Shown piece after piece: positions 17,472-25,390 of a stretch of DNA of 39,734 nucleotides. The position numbers were made by a program, and so were the translations under genes. The notes beneath the pieces are model-generated. The model was given only the letters and a program-made list of their open reading frames with translations. It was not told the origin of the DNA and searched no databases. The number at the start of each line of letters is the position of its first letter. The first letter of the stretch is position 1. Origin of the DNA: an uncultured Pelagibacteraceae bacterium (lineage in GTDB: Bacteria; Pseudomonadota; Alphaproteobacteria; Pelagibacterales; Pelagibacteraceae); NCBI GenBank assembly GCA_902595725.1, contig CACJRJ010000012.1, forward strand, positions 1 to 39,734, given 5' to 3'.

Positions 17472-18838
17472 TTTTTTTTAATATATTGATTAAATAATTT
17501 TTCGATAGCAATAATGCCTTGACCAAAAAATAAAGATAAAAAAATCATTGAGGGCATAAAATATCTAGTATTACCAACCCAGCCAAGCATTATTGAATAA
17601 TAAATTACACAAACTAAAATTAAAAAATGAAATTTTAAATTTATAGAAAATTTTAAAATCCTTATTAATCCAAAAAATATTGTACTAAAAATTAAAAAAC
17701 TATAAAAAAATCTAAAAGTTAACCATTTTTCTTTATCTTTACTTAAATGATACTCAATTTTATAATCATTTTTATTATATTCATGCCAATAAAAAGTTTG
17801 TACTGGATTAAGGAGGAGATGATGTAAAGTTTTTTTAAAATAAATCTTAATAACAATTAACTTATTTTCTAAGATCTTTTTTAAAGCCTCTGATTGTTTG
17901 AATTTATAAAATTTGTAGAGATCTTTGAAATCATTCTTTTTAAAATTATTTGAGTTTTTCCATTTTTTTTCCGTCAAATATTTATAATCATAATACTCAG
18001 AAGATTTATCTTTCTTTGCAAAAATTTGAGGTACTAGAAGTGTATAATGAGCATCTTTAGTTTGTAATGGTAAAATATAAAAAATACCAGTTTTTTTATA
18101 ATTATTTAAACCTAAAAAAATTAAAAAAAATAAATATGTAAATATTAAAATAAATGTATTAACAATTTTTTTATCAAATTTATTGATTAAAAAATATAAT
18201 ATAACTAGTATTATTAAAAATATAGATACTGTTTTTTGAAAAAACATAAGTCCTATAATAATCCCCAATTTTAAAAATTTTAAATGTGAATTATTTGTGT
18301 CAATTAAAATTGAAAGAAATATTATTTGTAAGGAAAAATAAATTGACTCAGTAAAAAATGTTGAGTGCCATTGTAATATTGTTGGTTCCAATGACAAGAA
18401 TGAAATTACATATATTGATAATTTTTCATTATTAATAAATACTTTTAATTTTAAATAAAAGAATAATAAAGAAATATAAAATAAAATTGATTGGAGAAAT
18501 AAGTATAAATGTTTTCCACCTTCTTTGACAACATTCTTCTCAAAATCTTCATATAATTCATAATTTGTAATTTTGGAGTAAATTGCAATTATTTTTGAAG
18601 GAAGGTAAGTTCTTGTATATTCTTTGCCGGAAGTAAAATAACTTTTATCATATTGAAAGAAATCTCTTTTAAAAGTTTCTGCTTCCTTCCAAATTAAGTT
18701 TATATCTCCTCTAACCATTGGATGATTTTTTTTTTGGGGGTGAAGATTGTCAAATTCAGACAAATTATAAAATGAATATGATAAAGATAAAAAAAAACCT
18801 AAAATTAATATTAAATAAACTTTTTTTGAATTACTCAT
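17468..18838 (-). CDS. Polytopic membrane protein, probable GT-C glycosyltransferase
   Basis: A 456-residue protein with about nine to ten hydrophobic segments. The first one (residues 7-25) is followed by a long polar loop with PMVRGDINLIWKEAE and YFTSGKEYTRTYLPSK, in the position of the catalytic loop of GT-C enzymes. GT-C proteins transfer sugars from polyprenyl-phosphate donors on the outer face of the inner membrane. It lies between two DPM1-like GT2 genes (16761 and 18896), either of which could supply its donor. No named family is recognised, and the GT-C call rests on architecture and context. Confidence 0.65.
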   Translation of the reverse strand: MSNSKKVYLILILGFFLSLSYSFYNLSEFDNLHPQKKNHPMVRGDINLIWKEAETFKRDFFQYDKSYFTSGKEYTRTYLPSKIIAIYSKITNYELYEDFEKNVVKEGGKHLYLFLQSILFYISLLFFYLKLKVFINNEKLSIYVISFLSLEPTILQWHSTFFTESIYFSLQIIFLSILIDTNNSHLKFLKLGIIIGLMFFQKTVSIFLIILVILYFLINKFDKKIVNTFILIFTYLFFLIFLGLNNYKKTGIFYILPLQTKDAHYTLLVPQIFAKKDKSSEYYDYKYLTEKKWKNSNNFKKNDFKDLYKFYKFKQSEALKKILENKLIVIKIYFKKTLHHLLLNPVQTFYWHEYNKNDYKIEYHLSKDKEKWLTFRFFYSFLIFSTIFFGLIRILKFSINLKFHFLILVCVIYYSIMLGWVGNTRYFMPSMIFLSLFFGQGIIAIEKLFNQYIKKN

Positions 18839-18895
18839 AATATATATTTATTGTAAAAATAATATTTTATAAATATAAATTAAAAAAAAAATATT

Positions 18896-19582
18896 TTGAA
18901 AATTAGTATTATAATCCCCTGTTTTAATGAAGTAGATACAATAGAGAAAATTGTTGAAAAGGTAAAAAGTCAAAATCAATATGAAAAAGAAATAATTATA
19001 ATAGATGATTTTTCTACTGATGGAACTCGTGAAGTAATAAAAAAAAAACTTAATGAAAAAATTGATAAATTATTATTAAACAGTAAAAATTTTGGAAAAG
19101 GATATTCTGTTAGACAAGGAATAGAAATTTCAACAGGAGATATAATATTAATTCAAGATGCAGATTTAGAATATGACCCAAGTGATTATTCTAAATTAAT
19201 TGAACCAATAAAAAATGGATATGCTGATGTTGTTTATGGTTCTAGATTTATTGGATCGGATGAAAAGAGAGTTTTATTTTTTTGGCATAGTATAGGAAAC
19301 TTTATTTTAACTTTTTTATCTAATATGTTTTCAAATCTTAATCTTACTGATATGGAAAACTGTTATAAAGTATTTAAGTCTGAAATAATAAAAAATATAA
19401 AACTTAAGGAAAACAGATTTGGCTTTGAGCCAGAAATTACCGCTAAACTGGCAAAAAAAAAATGTAGAATTTATGAGGTTGGTGTAAAATATTATGGAAG
19501 AACTTATGAACAAGGAAAAAAAATAGGGTGGAAAGATGGTATTAGTGCAATAAGATGTATTATAAAATATAATTTATTTTAG
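18896..19582 (+). CDS. Polyprenyl-phosphate sugar synthase-like GT2, TTG start
   Basis: A 228-residue GT2. The start appears to be TTG at 18896, giving MKISIIIPCFNEVDTI, which matches family N-termini; there is no in-frame ATG upstream that would fit. Motifs are IIDDFSTDGT, GKGYSVRQG, the metal motif in QDADLEYDP, then TDMENCYKVF and a RTYEQGKKIGWKDG block typical of a bacterial DPM1-like subgroup. It lacks transmembrane segments. It probably makes an undecaprenyl-phosphate sugar for the GT-C-like protein encoded divergently 57 bases away. It converges on the acyltransferase gene with a 26-base gap. Confidence 0.88.
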   Translation: MKISIIIPCFNEVDTIEKIVEKVKSQNQYEKEIIIIDDFSTDGTREVIKKKLNEKIDKLLLNSKNFGKGYSVRQGIEISTGDIILIQDADLEYDPSDYSKLIEPIKNGYADVVYGSRFIGSDEKRVLFFWHSIGNFILTFLSNMFSNLNLTDMENCYKVFKSEIIKNIKLKENRFGFEPEITAKLAKKKCRIYEVGVKYYGRTYEQGKKIGWKDGISAIRCIIKYNLF

Positions 19583-19608
19583 TTGTTCTTTTATGTAAGC
19601 CATTAATT

Positions 19609-21600
19609 TTATTTTATTTTTAACCAATTATTTTTTTTTATTATTTCACCAAAAAATTTTGCTCCTTCTAAAGTATAATGGTAGGAATCCATTATTGTAA
19701 TCTTACCATTATCATCAAATGAATAACAAATTTTTAGTTCTTTTTTACAAATAAAATCCATTTTATCTAAAAAAATTAAATTATTTTTTTGGGCAAACTT
19801 TTTAATTTTTTTATTAAATTTAAGTTTATTTTCATCAATAAGCTTAAATAACTCTTTATTAATTTTTTTTTCAGAAATTTTAATATTTTTATGTCTATAA
19901 ACTATATCAATTACAGGTGATCTATAATTTCTAAAAAAAGGAGAATTGCTAGTTATTATAAGTTCTTTTTTATTATTTTTTATAATATTTAACAAATTCT
20001 GAAGAGCATCAAAATCTTTACTATATTTGCCATAAACTCTATAGTTGGTAGAAACAATCACAATGTCAGAATCTAAGAATAACTGATCATTTATAAAAAA
20101 ATCTATTTTATCTTTATATATTTTTTCTTCCAAAAACATCGATAATTGAGTTCTAAAAAACCTAAATTCTAAATTGTTAAATAAATTTTTATTTTGATCA
20201 AATATAGAAAATAGATCTTCTGCATGAGAATTTCCAAGTATTAATATTTTTTTTGTATCGTTATTCGAAAAATTTTTACTAGACTTAATTATACTTTCTT
20301 TATCAAATTCAATTTTTTTTGAAATATTATTAAAATATTCTTTTCTTTGATCTATTTGATTTGAGACAGTTAAATCATAATTTGGATAAAGTGTTTTATA
20401 TTTTGAAATATTTTTTTCGTTATATTTATTAAAAGTAAGTACGGTACAAATAATAATAAAGTAAGAGAAAACTAAAAAAAATATAAACTTCTTGTTACTG
20501 ACTTTCTTAATATTCCTAAAAGGATTTTCAATAATTTTCCATGAGTAATGAGACATAATAAATATTAAGATAATTAATAAAATTAATATATTTTCGAAAT
20601 TATTCGGTAGAGTAATTCTGAAAAATACAAAAATTGGATAGTGAACTAAATATGCGCTATAAGAAACTAGGCCACCCCAATTAAAAATTTTAGAACCAAT
20701 AATTTTATTTAAGAAACTTTTTTGATCGTTGTTATAAATTATTAATAAATATGTTCCAAAAACAGGTAAAAGAGTGAATATTGAAGGATGTAAAATAGAA
20801 TCATTAAAAATAATAAAGGAAATAATAATAGAAATAATACCAAATAATGAAATAATATTATTAGAATTTATTTTATTATTAGCTAAATAAACTGCAGCTA
20901 AACTACCAAAAAGAAACTCCCATAATCTGCTTAAAGGAAAATAAAATGATGCCCACCACGGTTGATTAAAAAAATAAAAATTACTTGTGTTTTCAATAAA
21001 TGGAAATTCAGTTTTTAAGTTTGCTCCCATTTGAGTGCAAAAAAATGAAAACAATAGTAACAAAATTATTATTTGTTTAAGATATCTATAAAAGAAATTA
21101 ATCTTAAATATAATAAAATAAAAAAAAGCAAAAAAAATATAAAACTGAATTTCTATAGATAAACTCCATGTGTGAAACAGCATGAGATAATCTGAACTTT
21201 GAACAAAATAATTTCCAAAATATTGATAATAGTAAAAATTTGATAAATAGGTAGCACTAGAAATTATACTTTTTTTTACTACATCTGCATATTCAATTGA
21301 GTATAAAAAAAAATAAATTACAAATGAAGAGATTAAAATTGTAATTATTAATGCCGGAAATATTCTTCTAAATCTTTTGTTTAAAAAATTTACTATATTT
21401 ATATTTCCATATTTTATTTTCTCATTTATTAAAATTTGGGTTATAAAAAAACCTGACAATACAAAAAAAATATCAACACCAATATAACCTGAATTAAATA
21501 ATGAAATTTTCGAATGAAATAAAATAACTGCTATAACTGAAATAAATCTTAAACCATTTAAATCTTTTCTTAAATTAATATTTGAGATTTGGTTTTCCAA
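19609..21600 (-). CDS. OafA-type acyltransferase 3 with SGNH domain
   Basis: A 663-residue two-domain protein. Residues 1-370 form the acyltransferase-3 membrane domain: LRKDLNGLRFISVIAVILFH at the N-terminus with the catalytic-type His, then GVDIFFVLSGFF and FNKRFRRIFPAL. About ten transmembrane segments follow, with HTWSLSIEIQFY in the family position. Residues 430-663 form a periplasmic SGNH-type domain, with KKILILGNSHAEDL holding the nucleophile-like Ser and DSYHYTLEGAKFFG the terminal Asp/His region. Such proteins O-acetylate surface polysaccharides or peptidoglycan using a cytoplasmic acyl donor. Here it may modify the glycan built by this region. It ends three bases before the start of nothing on its own strand and lies just downstream of the B12-uptake genes. 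Confidence 0.92.
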   Translation of the reverse strand: MENQISNINLRKDLNGLRFISVIAVILFHSKISLFNSGYIGVDIFFVLSGFFITQILINEKIKYGNINIVNFLNKRFRRIFPALIITILISSFVIYFFLYSIEYADVVKKSIISSATYLSNFYYYQYFGNYFVQSSDYLMLFHTWSLSIEIQFYIFFAFFYFIIFKINFFYRYLKQIIILLLLFSFFCTQMGANLKTEFPFIENTSNFYFFNQPWWASFYFPLSRLWEFLFGSLAAVYLANNKINSNNIISLFGIISIIISFIIFNDSILHPSIFTLLPVFGTYLLIIYNNDQKSFLNKIIGSKIFNWGGLVSYSAYLVHYPIFVFFRITLPNNFENILILLIILIFIMSHYSWKIIENPFRNIKKVSNKKFIFFLVFSYFIIICTVLTFNKYNEKNISKYKTLYPNYDLTVSNQIDQRKEYFNNISKKIEFDKESIIKSSKNFSNNDTKKILILGNSHAEDLFSIFDQNKNLFNNLEFRFFRTQLSMFLEEKIYKDKIDFFINDQLFLDSDIVIVSTNYRVYGKYSKDFDALQNLLNIIKNNKKELIITSNSPFFRNYRSPVIDIVYRHKNIKISEKKINKELFKLIDENKLKFNKKIKKFAQKNNLIFLDKMDFICKKELKICYSFDDNGKITIMDSYHYTLEGAKFFGEIIKKNNWLKIK

Positions 21601-21603
21601 TTT

Positions 21604-22095
21604 CTAATGATTATTTAATAACTTTAAAAAATTTTTTGAATACAACAAAGTCTCAATAATAGCTGAATAAATAATTGTAGAAATTAAGGTTTGAGAAAAA
21701 AATGGAATAGCCATAGCATAACAAATCCAAAGTCCTTGTGGTGTAAGTGGATAAAGCTCACCATTTAACCAAACACCCAGGTTTGTAATAATAAAAAATA
21801 TTAATGATCCAGTTAATACACCTATAATTCTATAGGTTCTCTTATTTGAAAAAAAATATGTTGTAAAACTAATAACCAATATAGATCCATAAGTGAATAA
21901 AATAGTATTATGAATACCTATAAAAAGATCAGTTATAAAAAAACTGAAAATTAAAGGAATAATAAATTTTCTTCCCATAATTGCAGGAACATAGAAACTT
22001 AAAGCAATTAAACTCGTAAAGTTTGGAGGATGAGGAATAAATCTACTAGCTGCTAGAATTAAGAATATTCCAAATGAAATTCTTAAATAATTCAT
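21604..22095 (-). CDS. Small membrane protein, DUF6580-like
   Basis: A 163-residue protein with five to six transmembrane segments. ASRFIPHPPNFTSLIALSF near the N-terminus and GVWLNGELYPLTPQGL later match the conserved blocks of the DUF6580 family. The compact, almost wholly hydrophobic form resembles the substrate-binding S components of ECF transporters, but I cannot confirm a relationship. It is the third gene behind a cobalamin riboswitch, after BtuB and DUF1289 genes with small gaps, so a role in moving cobalamin or a precursor across the inner membrane is possible. No ECF ATPase gene is in the window. The family call is fair; the function is inference. Confidence 0.75.
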   Translation of the reverse strand: MNYLRISFGIFLILAASRFIPHPPNFTSLIALSFYVPAIMGRKFIIPLIFSFFITDLFIGIHNTILFTYGSILVISFTTYFFSNKRTYRIIGVLTGSLIFFIITNLGVWLNGELYPLTPQGLWICYAMAIPFFSQTLISTIIYSAIIETLLYSKNFLKLLNNH

Positions 22096-22117
22096 AATAG
22101 ATCACTTTATAGTAAAT

Positions 22118-22312
22118 TTAGTTATAAATTAAAGTTATTTTTAAGTTTAATTGAGGTGTTTTTTCTATTAATTGTCTGAAAAATAATCTTTTTTTTTTTA
22201 TATCATCAAGTTTTATCCATAAAGCAATTTCATTTATTGTGCGGTAACAACCTAAACATAATCCTGTTTCTTTATCTATAGAGCATATATTTTTACATGG
22301 AGACTTAATCAT
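22118..22312 (-). CDS. DUF1289 family small cysteine protein
   Basis: A 64-residue protein matching the DUF1289 family: [19 protein letters not shown] followed by [10 protein letters not shown]. Four conserved cysteines (C-x3-C, then C-x2-C) could bind a metal or a small iron-sulfur site. The family is widespread in proteobacteria and its function is not well defined. It starts three bases after the stop of the BtuB-like gene, so it is probably co-transcribed and under the same cobalamin riboswitch. Length is normal for the family. Confidence 0.9.
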   Translation of the reverse strand: MIKSPCKNICSIDKETGLCLGCYRTINEIALWIKLDDIKKKRLFFRQLIEKTPQLNLKITLIYN

Positions 22313-22315
22313 ATA

Positions 22316-24253
22316 TTAAAAACTTTTTTTAAGACCAAAATTAAATGATCTAGGTATTTGACCATAATCTCTGGCTGTTTCGTATTTTTCGTCTAATATA
22401 TTAGTAACATTTAAAAAAACATCGTATGAATTCCAAAGTTTATATTTAATTTGAAGATCATTTACTAAATAGTCATCAATTCTTTCATCATTATAAGTTC
22501 TATTTCCATTTCCATAGTCTCTTGCCATGTCTGACCATTTAGTACTTAATGTGAAATCTACATCTTCATAGTTAGGTAATTTAAAATTAGTTTTAATATT
22601 AATTATATTTCTTGGAACTCTAACCATTTGTGCATTTGTATAACTTGAATTTTTATTTGGATCATCTTGCTCTGCACCATCGTATGTGGATGTATATGTA
22701 TAATTCAATCCTAAATTCAGAAAATCATTAACAACCCATTTAGAAATTAATTCCAAACCTTGAGATTTTACAGTTCCTGGCATATTTTGAGTCGTATAAG
22801 CCAATCCTGAGCTCACACCTGTTTTCCAGCCCTCTAATACATCATCATATTTCAAATTAAAATAAGTAGCTTCTAGATTAAGATTTATATTTGAGAAAAA
22901 TTTTTCAAACCCTATATCGAAGCTTTTACTATTTTCTGCTTTTACATATCCCAATGATTTTGAATTTGAAGCATATACAAAAAACATTTCATATAAAGAC
23001 GGATATCTAAAACCAGTACCATAAGAACTTTTTATTTTTAAGGTTTTGTCATCAAATAAATATGCAAAAGTTACTCTATGTGAATCCTCATTTCCAGCTA
23101 TTGAATGTTCGTCAAATCTAGATCCAAATGTAAAAAATATATTATTTGTAAACCTGCTTTGTAAATCAAAAAAATTAGATGTTACATAATTATGTTTATT
23201 TTCTCTCCCTGATAAATCCTTATTATATCCAATTTGATCATCTTCTCTTTCAACTCCAAAAACGATGCTATTATCTAAATTAAAATTATAATTTCCAGTG
23301 TATGAAAATAAATGTCTATCTCCATAGTAATTATCTTGAAGAGCATTACCACTGTTTTCAGTAGCGCCATAAATTCTTTTTATGTATGTTTTTGCTAAAG
23401 TAAATTTATTGCTAAATTTTTCATCATAATCATAAGTCATACTCATGTTATAAGAAGACTCTATTCCGTCAACTTCCTCGTCATGCGTAGCTGTTGCTGT
23501 ATCAACCTCTTTATCATATTGAAGATATGTATCTGCAAGCCTAAGATTACTTTGAAATTTTAATTTATCTGTAAAATCATAGCTGTATTTACCAACAATT
23601 GAGTTATTTCTGTATCTATCTTTTTCATTATTGTGCATCATTTGGGAAATTCCATCAGTTTGAAATCTTTCTAATCCTAAATAATAACTATTTTTTTTGT
23701 CTGCACCTGAAATTGAGCCTGATAAATTATGGGTACCAAAAGAACCTGTATTGTATTCAAGATTTTTATGAAAGCCTTCCTTGGGATCTTTGGTAAAAAT
23801 ATTTATCGTACCGCCTATTGCACCACTTCCGTAAACAGAACTTTGATTTCCTTTTAAAATTTCAACTCTTGAAATTTGGCTAGTTAATATATGGTTAAAA
23901 TCAAAATCATTTGAAACAGAAGATGGATCTGACATTTTTACTCCATCTATGTAAACTGTGGAATATCTTTTTGGTAGACCTCTTAGCTGAATTGCAGAAG
24001 ATGTTCCATGTCCTCCACTTTGGAAAAAGTTTGAGCTTGTATTATTACTCGACAATGCATCGCCTAAAAAAAATTCGTTACTGTTATCAAAAAAATCATT
24101 ATCAAGTATTGTGACGGAGGAACCTACTGTAGATAGGGATTGTACTTTTTTACTTGGAGCGATAACAATTATAGGTATTTCCTCTGCAAGTATTTTTGTA
24201 AAGACTAAATTAAAAATTAAAATTAGTATCGCAATTAACATCTTATTAAACAT
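22316..24253 (-). CDS. btuB: TonB-dependent outer-membrane receptor, BtuB-like
   Basis: A 645-residue outer-membrane receptor. A signal peptide (residues 1-23, ending near ILAEE) precedes a TonB-box-like IPIIVIAPSK, a plug domain with SAIQLRGLPKRYSTVYIDGV and GNQSSVYGSGAIGGTINIFT, and a beta-barrel that ends in the aromatic C-terminus FNFGLKKSF. Both plug motifs are classic for siderophore and vitamin B12 receptors. A cobalamin riboswitch lies directly upstream, so vitamin B12 is the likely ligand. A Shine-Dalgarno GGAG is at 24262-24259, five bases before the ATG. It should bring cobalamin into the periplasm using TonB energy. TonB-dependent receptors are uncommon in highly streamlined genomes. 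Confidence 0.92.
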   Translation of the reverse strand: MFNKMLIAILILIFNLVFTKILAEEIPIIVIAPSKKVQSLSTVGSSVTILDNDFFDNSNEFFLGDALSSNNTSSNFFQSGGHGTSSAIQLRGLPKRYSTVYIDGVKMSDPSSVSNDFDFNHILTSQISRVEILKGNQSSVYGSGAIGGTINIFTKDPKEGFHKNLEYNTGSFGTHNLSGSISGADKKNSYYLGLERFQTDGISQMMHNNEKDRYRNNSIVGKYSYDFTDKLKFQSNLRLADTYLQYDKEVDTATATHDEEVDGIESSYNMSMTYDYDEKFSNKFTLAKTYIKRIYGATENSGNALQDNYYGDRHLFSYTGNYNFNLDNSIVFGVEREDDQIGYNKDLSGRENKHNYVTSNFFDLQSRFTNNIFFTFGSRFDEHSIAGNEDSHRVTFAYLFDDKTLKIKSSYGTGFRYPSLYEMFFVYASNSKSLGYVKAENSKSFDIGFEKFFSNINLNLEATYFNLKYDDVLEGWKTGVSSGLAYTTQNMPGTVKSQGLELISKWVVNDFLNLGLNYTYTSTYDGAEQDDPNKNSSYTNAQMVRVPRNIINIKTNFKLPNYEDVDFTLSTKWSDMARDYGNGNRTYNDERIDDYLVNDLQIKYKLWNSYDVFLNVTNILDEKYETARDYGQIPRSFNFGLKKSF

Positions 24254-24268
24254 ATCGACTCCATATTT

Positions 24269-24286
24269 AAGTTCAAAATTGAACTT
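24269..24286 (-). promoter_or_regulatory. Perfect 18-base palindrome before the btuB ribosome-binding site
   Basis: AAGTTCAATTTTGAACTT is a perfect inverted repeat, located between the riboswitch aptamer and the GGAG ribosome-binding site of the receptor gene. No T-run follows, so a translational expression platform or mRNA stability element is more likely than a terminator. It may compete with an alternative pairing that hides the ribosome-binding site when cobalamin is bound. Confidence 0.5.
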
Positions 24287-24309
24287 ATTTTTTATGTTAT
24301 GCCGATGTT

Positions 24310-24436
24310 AATTTTTAATTGTAGAACTAGACTTTTCCTGGCCATCATTCAACAGCGGACTTTACTGGGTGGTACTCCGACTTTACGGTTCCAGGAAGAG
24401 CCAATGAATTTCACACTGATTCCCCACCATGATTCA
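24310..24436 (-). promoter_or_regulatory. Cobalamin riboswitch aptamer
   Basis: Read on the minus strand, the leader of the BtuB-like gene has the conserved order of cobalamin aptamer elements: GGGGAATCAGTGTGAAATTC (24425-24406), then the core GGAACCGTAAAG, CGGAGTACCACCC (24379-24367, the B12-box region) and GATGGCCAGGAAAAGTC (24346-24330). The leader is also noticeably richer in G and C than its surroundings, as expected for a structured RNA. Cobalamin binding normally lowers expression of the downstream uptake genes. The boundaries given are approximate. Confidence 0.85.
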
Positions 24437-24445
24437 GCAATTAAT

Positions 24446-24473
24446 TTTTTAATTCATTTAAATTTTTTGTCAA
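24446..24473 (-). promoter_or_regulatory. Candidate sigma-70 promoter for the cobalamin riboswitch operon
   Basis: A consensus TTGACA -35 element lies at 24473-24468, and a TAAAAA -10 candidate at 24451-24446, with a 16-base spacer. The position just upstream of the aptamer is right. The -35 element contains the TGA stop of the preceding gene, so the promoter is embedded in the end of that gene. The -10 match is partial. Confidence 0.5.
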
Positions 24474-25390
24474 TATTTTACTACTTCCTTGACTGTAGTT
24501 TTTTTTTCTATACCAGAGGATAAATCAATAATTTCACAATTTTTGATCTTTTCTATTATATCTTTTTTGTTCAAATAGTTTAAATTTCCATTTTCATCTC
24601 TACTTTCTCTAAAATAAGAATTTACAAATTCATCTATATTATTTTGATCGGGTATATTGATATTAATCATTTTTAAATAATTCTTATTTACAAAGAATGC
24701 ATTACATCTAAACTGATTAGTGCCTACAAAAGTAAAATTTTTTTCATTCATTATTTCGATAAAAGCTGACAGAGATGCTCCAAAACACAAATTTGAATAA
24801 TGATAATTAGATCTATTAAAATCTTTTATATTAGGAACTGTTATTTTTGATGTAGATCCAAAATTTGGATTAAATTCGACAACAGCAATTTTTGCAAAAT
24901 TTACAGGTAATTCTTTTACGATCCAATAATCAATACCATCAATATCTAAGCTGAATAAATCTAAGTTTTCACTAAAATTAGTTGACTGTAATGTTTGGTT
25001 AATATTAGAAGAGTCAATTTTTTTCTCTAGTACAGTTAGGTTGTTCCTCCATAACCTTATATTTTTTAGTACTTTATTTTTTAAACCACTTATTGCATCT
25101 ATAACTAAACCATTTGCATTTCTTATTTCAAAAATTAATCTTGTATTGCACTCTCTGTAATCTCCAATTCCAATTTCTACAAATTTTGGCTCATTAATAT
25201 TCAATTGACTTAATAAATAATCAATTATTCCATCTTCTCCATTTTGTGAAAAAGCTTTATATTCTGTTTCTGATAAACTTTTTAAATTATCATACTGTTT
25301 TCTCGCCATGAAAAAGTGGGAGTAGGCAGCCTGAAGTTTTAATCCATCTTGATTTTGTTTTTTGAACAGTCTCTTTAAAAAGTTAATCAT
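24470..25390 (-). CDS. SQNGEDG-type protein, FkbM/SAM-methyltransferase-like
   Basis: A 306-residue protein with a block common in surface-glycan loci: AFSQNGEDGIIDYLL at residues 47-60, FVEIGIGDYRECNTRLI at 70-86 and FSLDIDGIDYWIVKEL in the middle. VEIGIGD resembles a SAM-binding loop, so the family is often annotated as FkbM-like methyltransferase; no enzyme activity is certain. It is the last gene of the long phosphonate/sulfo operon and overlaps the preceding gene by eight bases. It may modify the finished glycan. The function remains unknown. Confidence 0.7.
   Translation of the reverse strand: MINFLKRLFKKQNQDGLKLQAAYSHFFMARKQYDNLKSLSETEYKAFSQNGEDGIIDYLLSQLNINEPKFVEIGIGDYRECNTRLIFEIRNANGLVIDAISGLKNKVLKNIRLWRNNLTVLEKKIDSSNINQTLQSTNFSENLDLFSLDIDGIDYWIVKELPVNFAKIAVVEFNPNFGSTSKITVPNIKDFNRSNYHYSNLCFGASLSAFIEIMNEKNFTFVGTNQFRCNAFFVNKNYLKMININIPDQNNIDEFVNSYFRESRDENGNLNYLNKKDIIEKIKNCEIIDLSSGIEKKTTVKEVVKY

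Noticed and set aside
23599-24114. Short plus-strand frames opposite the BtuB-like receptor
   Set aside because: They are in the shadow of a clear receptor gene, with no recognisable protein features.
24299-24523. A plus-strand open frame of 74 codons opposite the riboswitch
   Set aside because: It lies antisense to a well-matched cobalamin aptamer and the end of a real gene, has no family pattern and is explained by the structured RNA.
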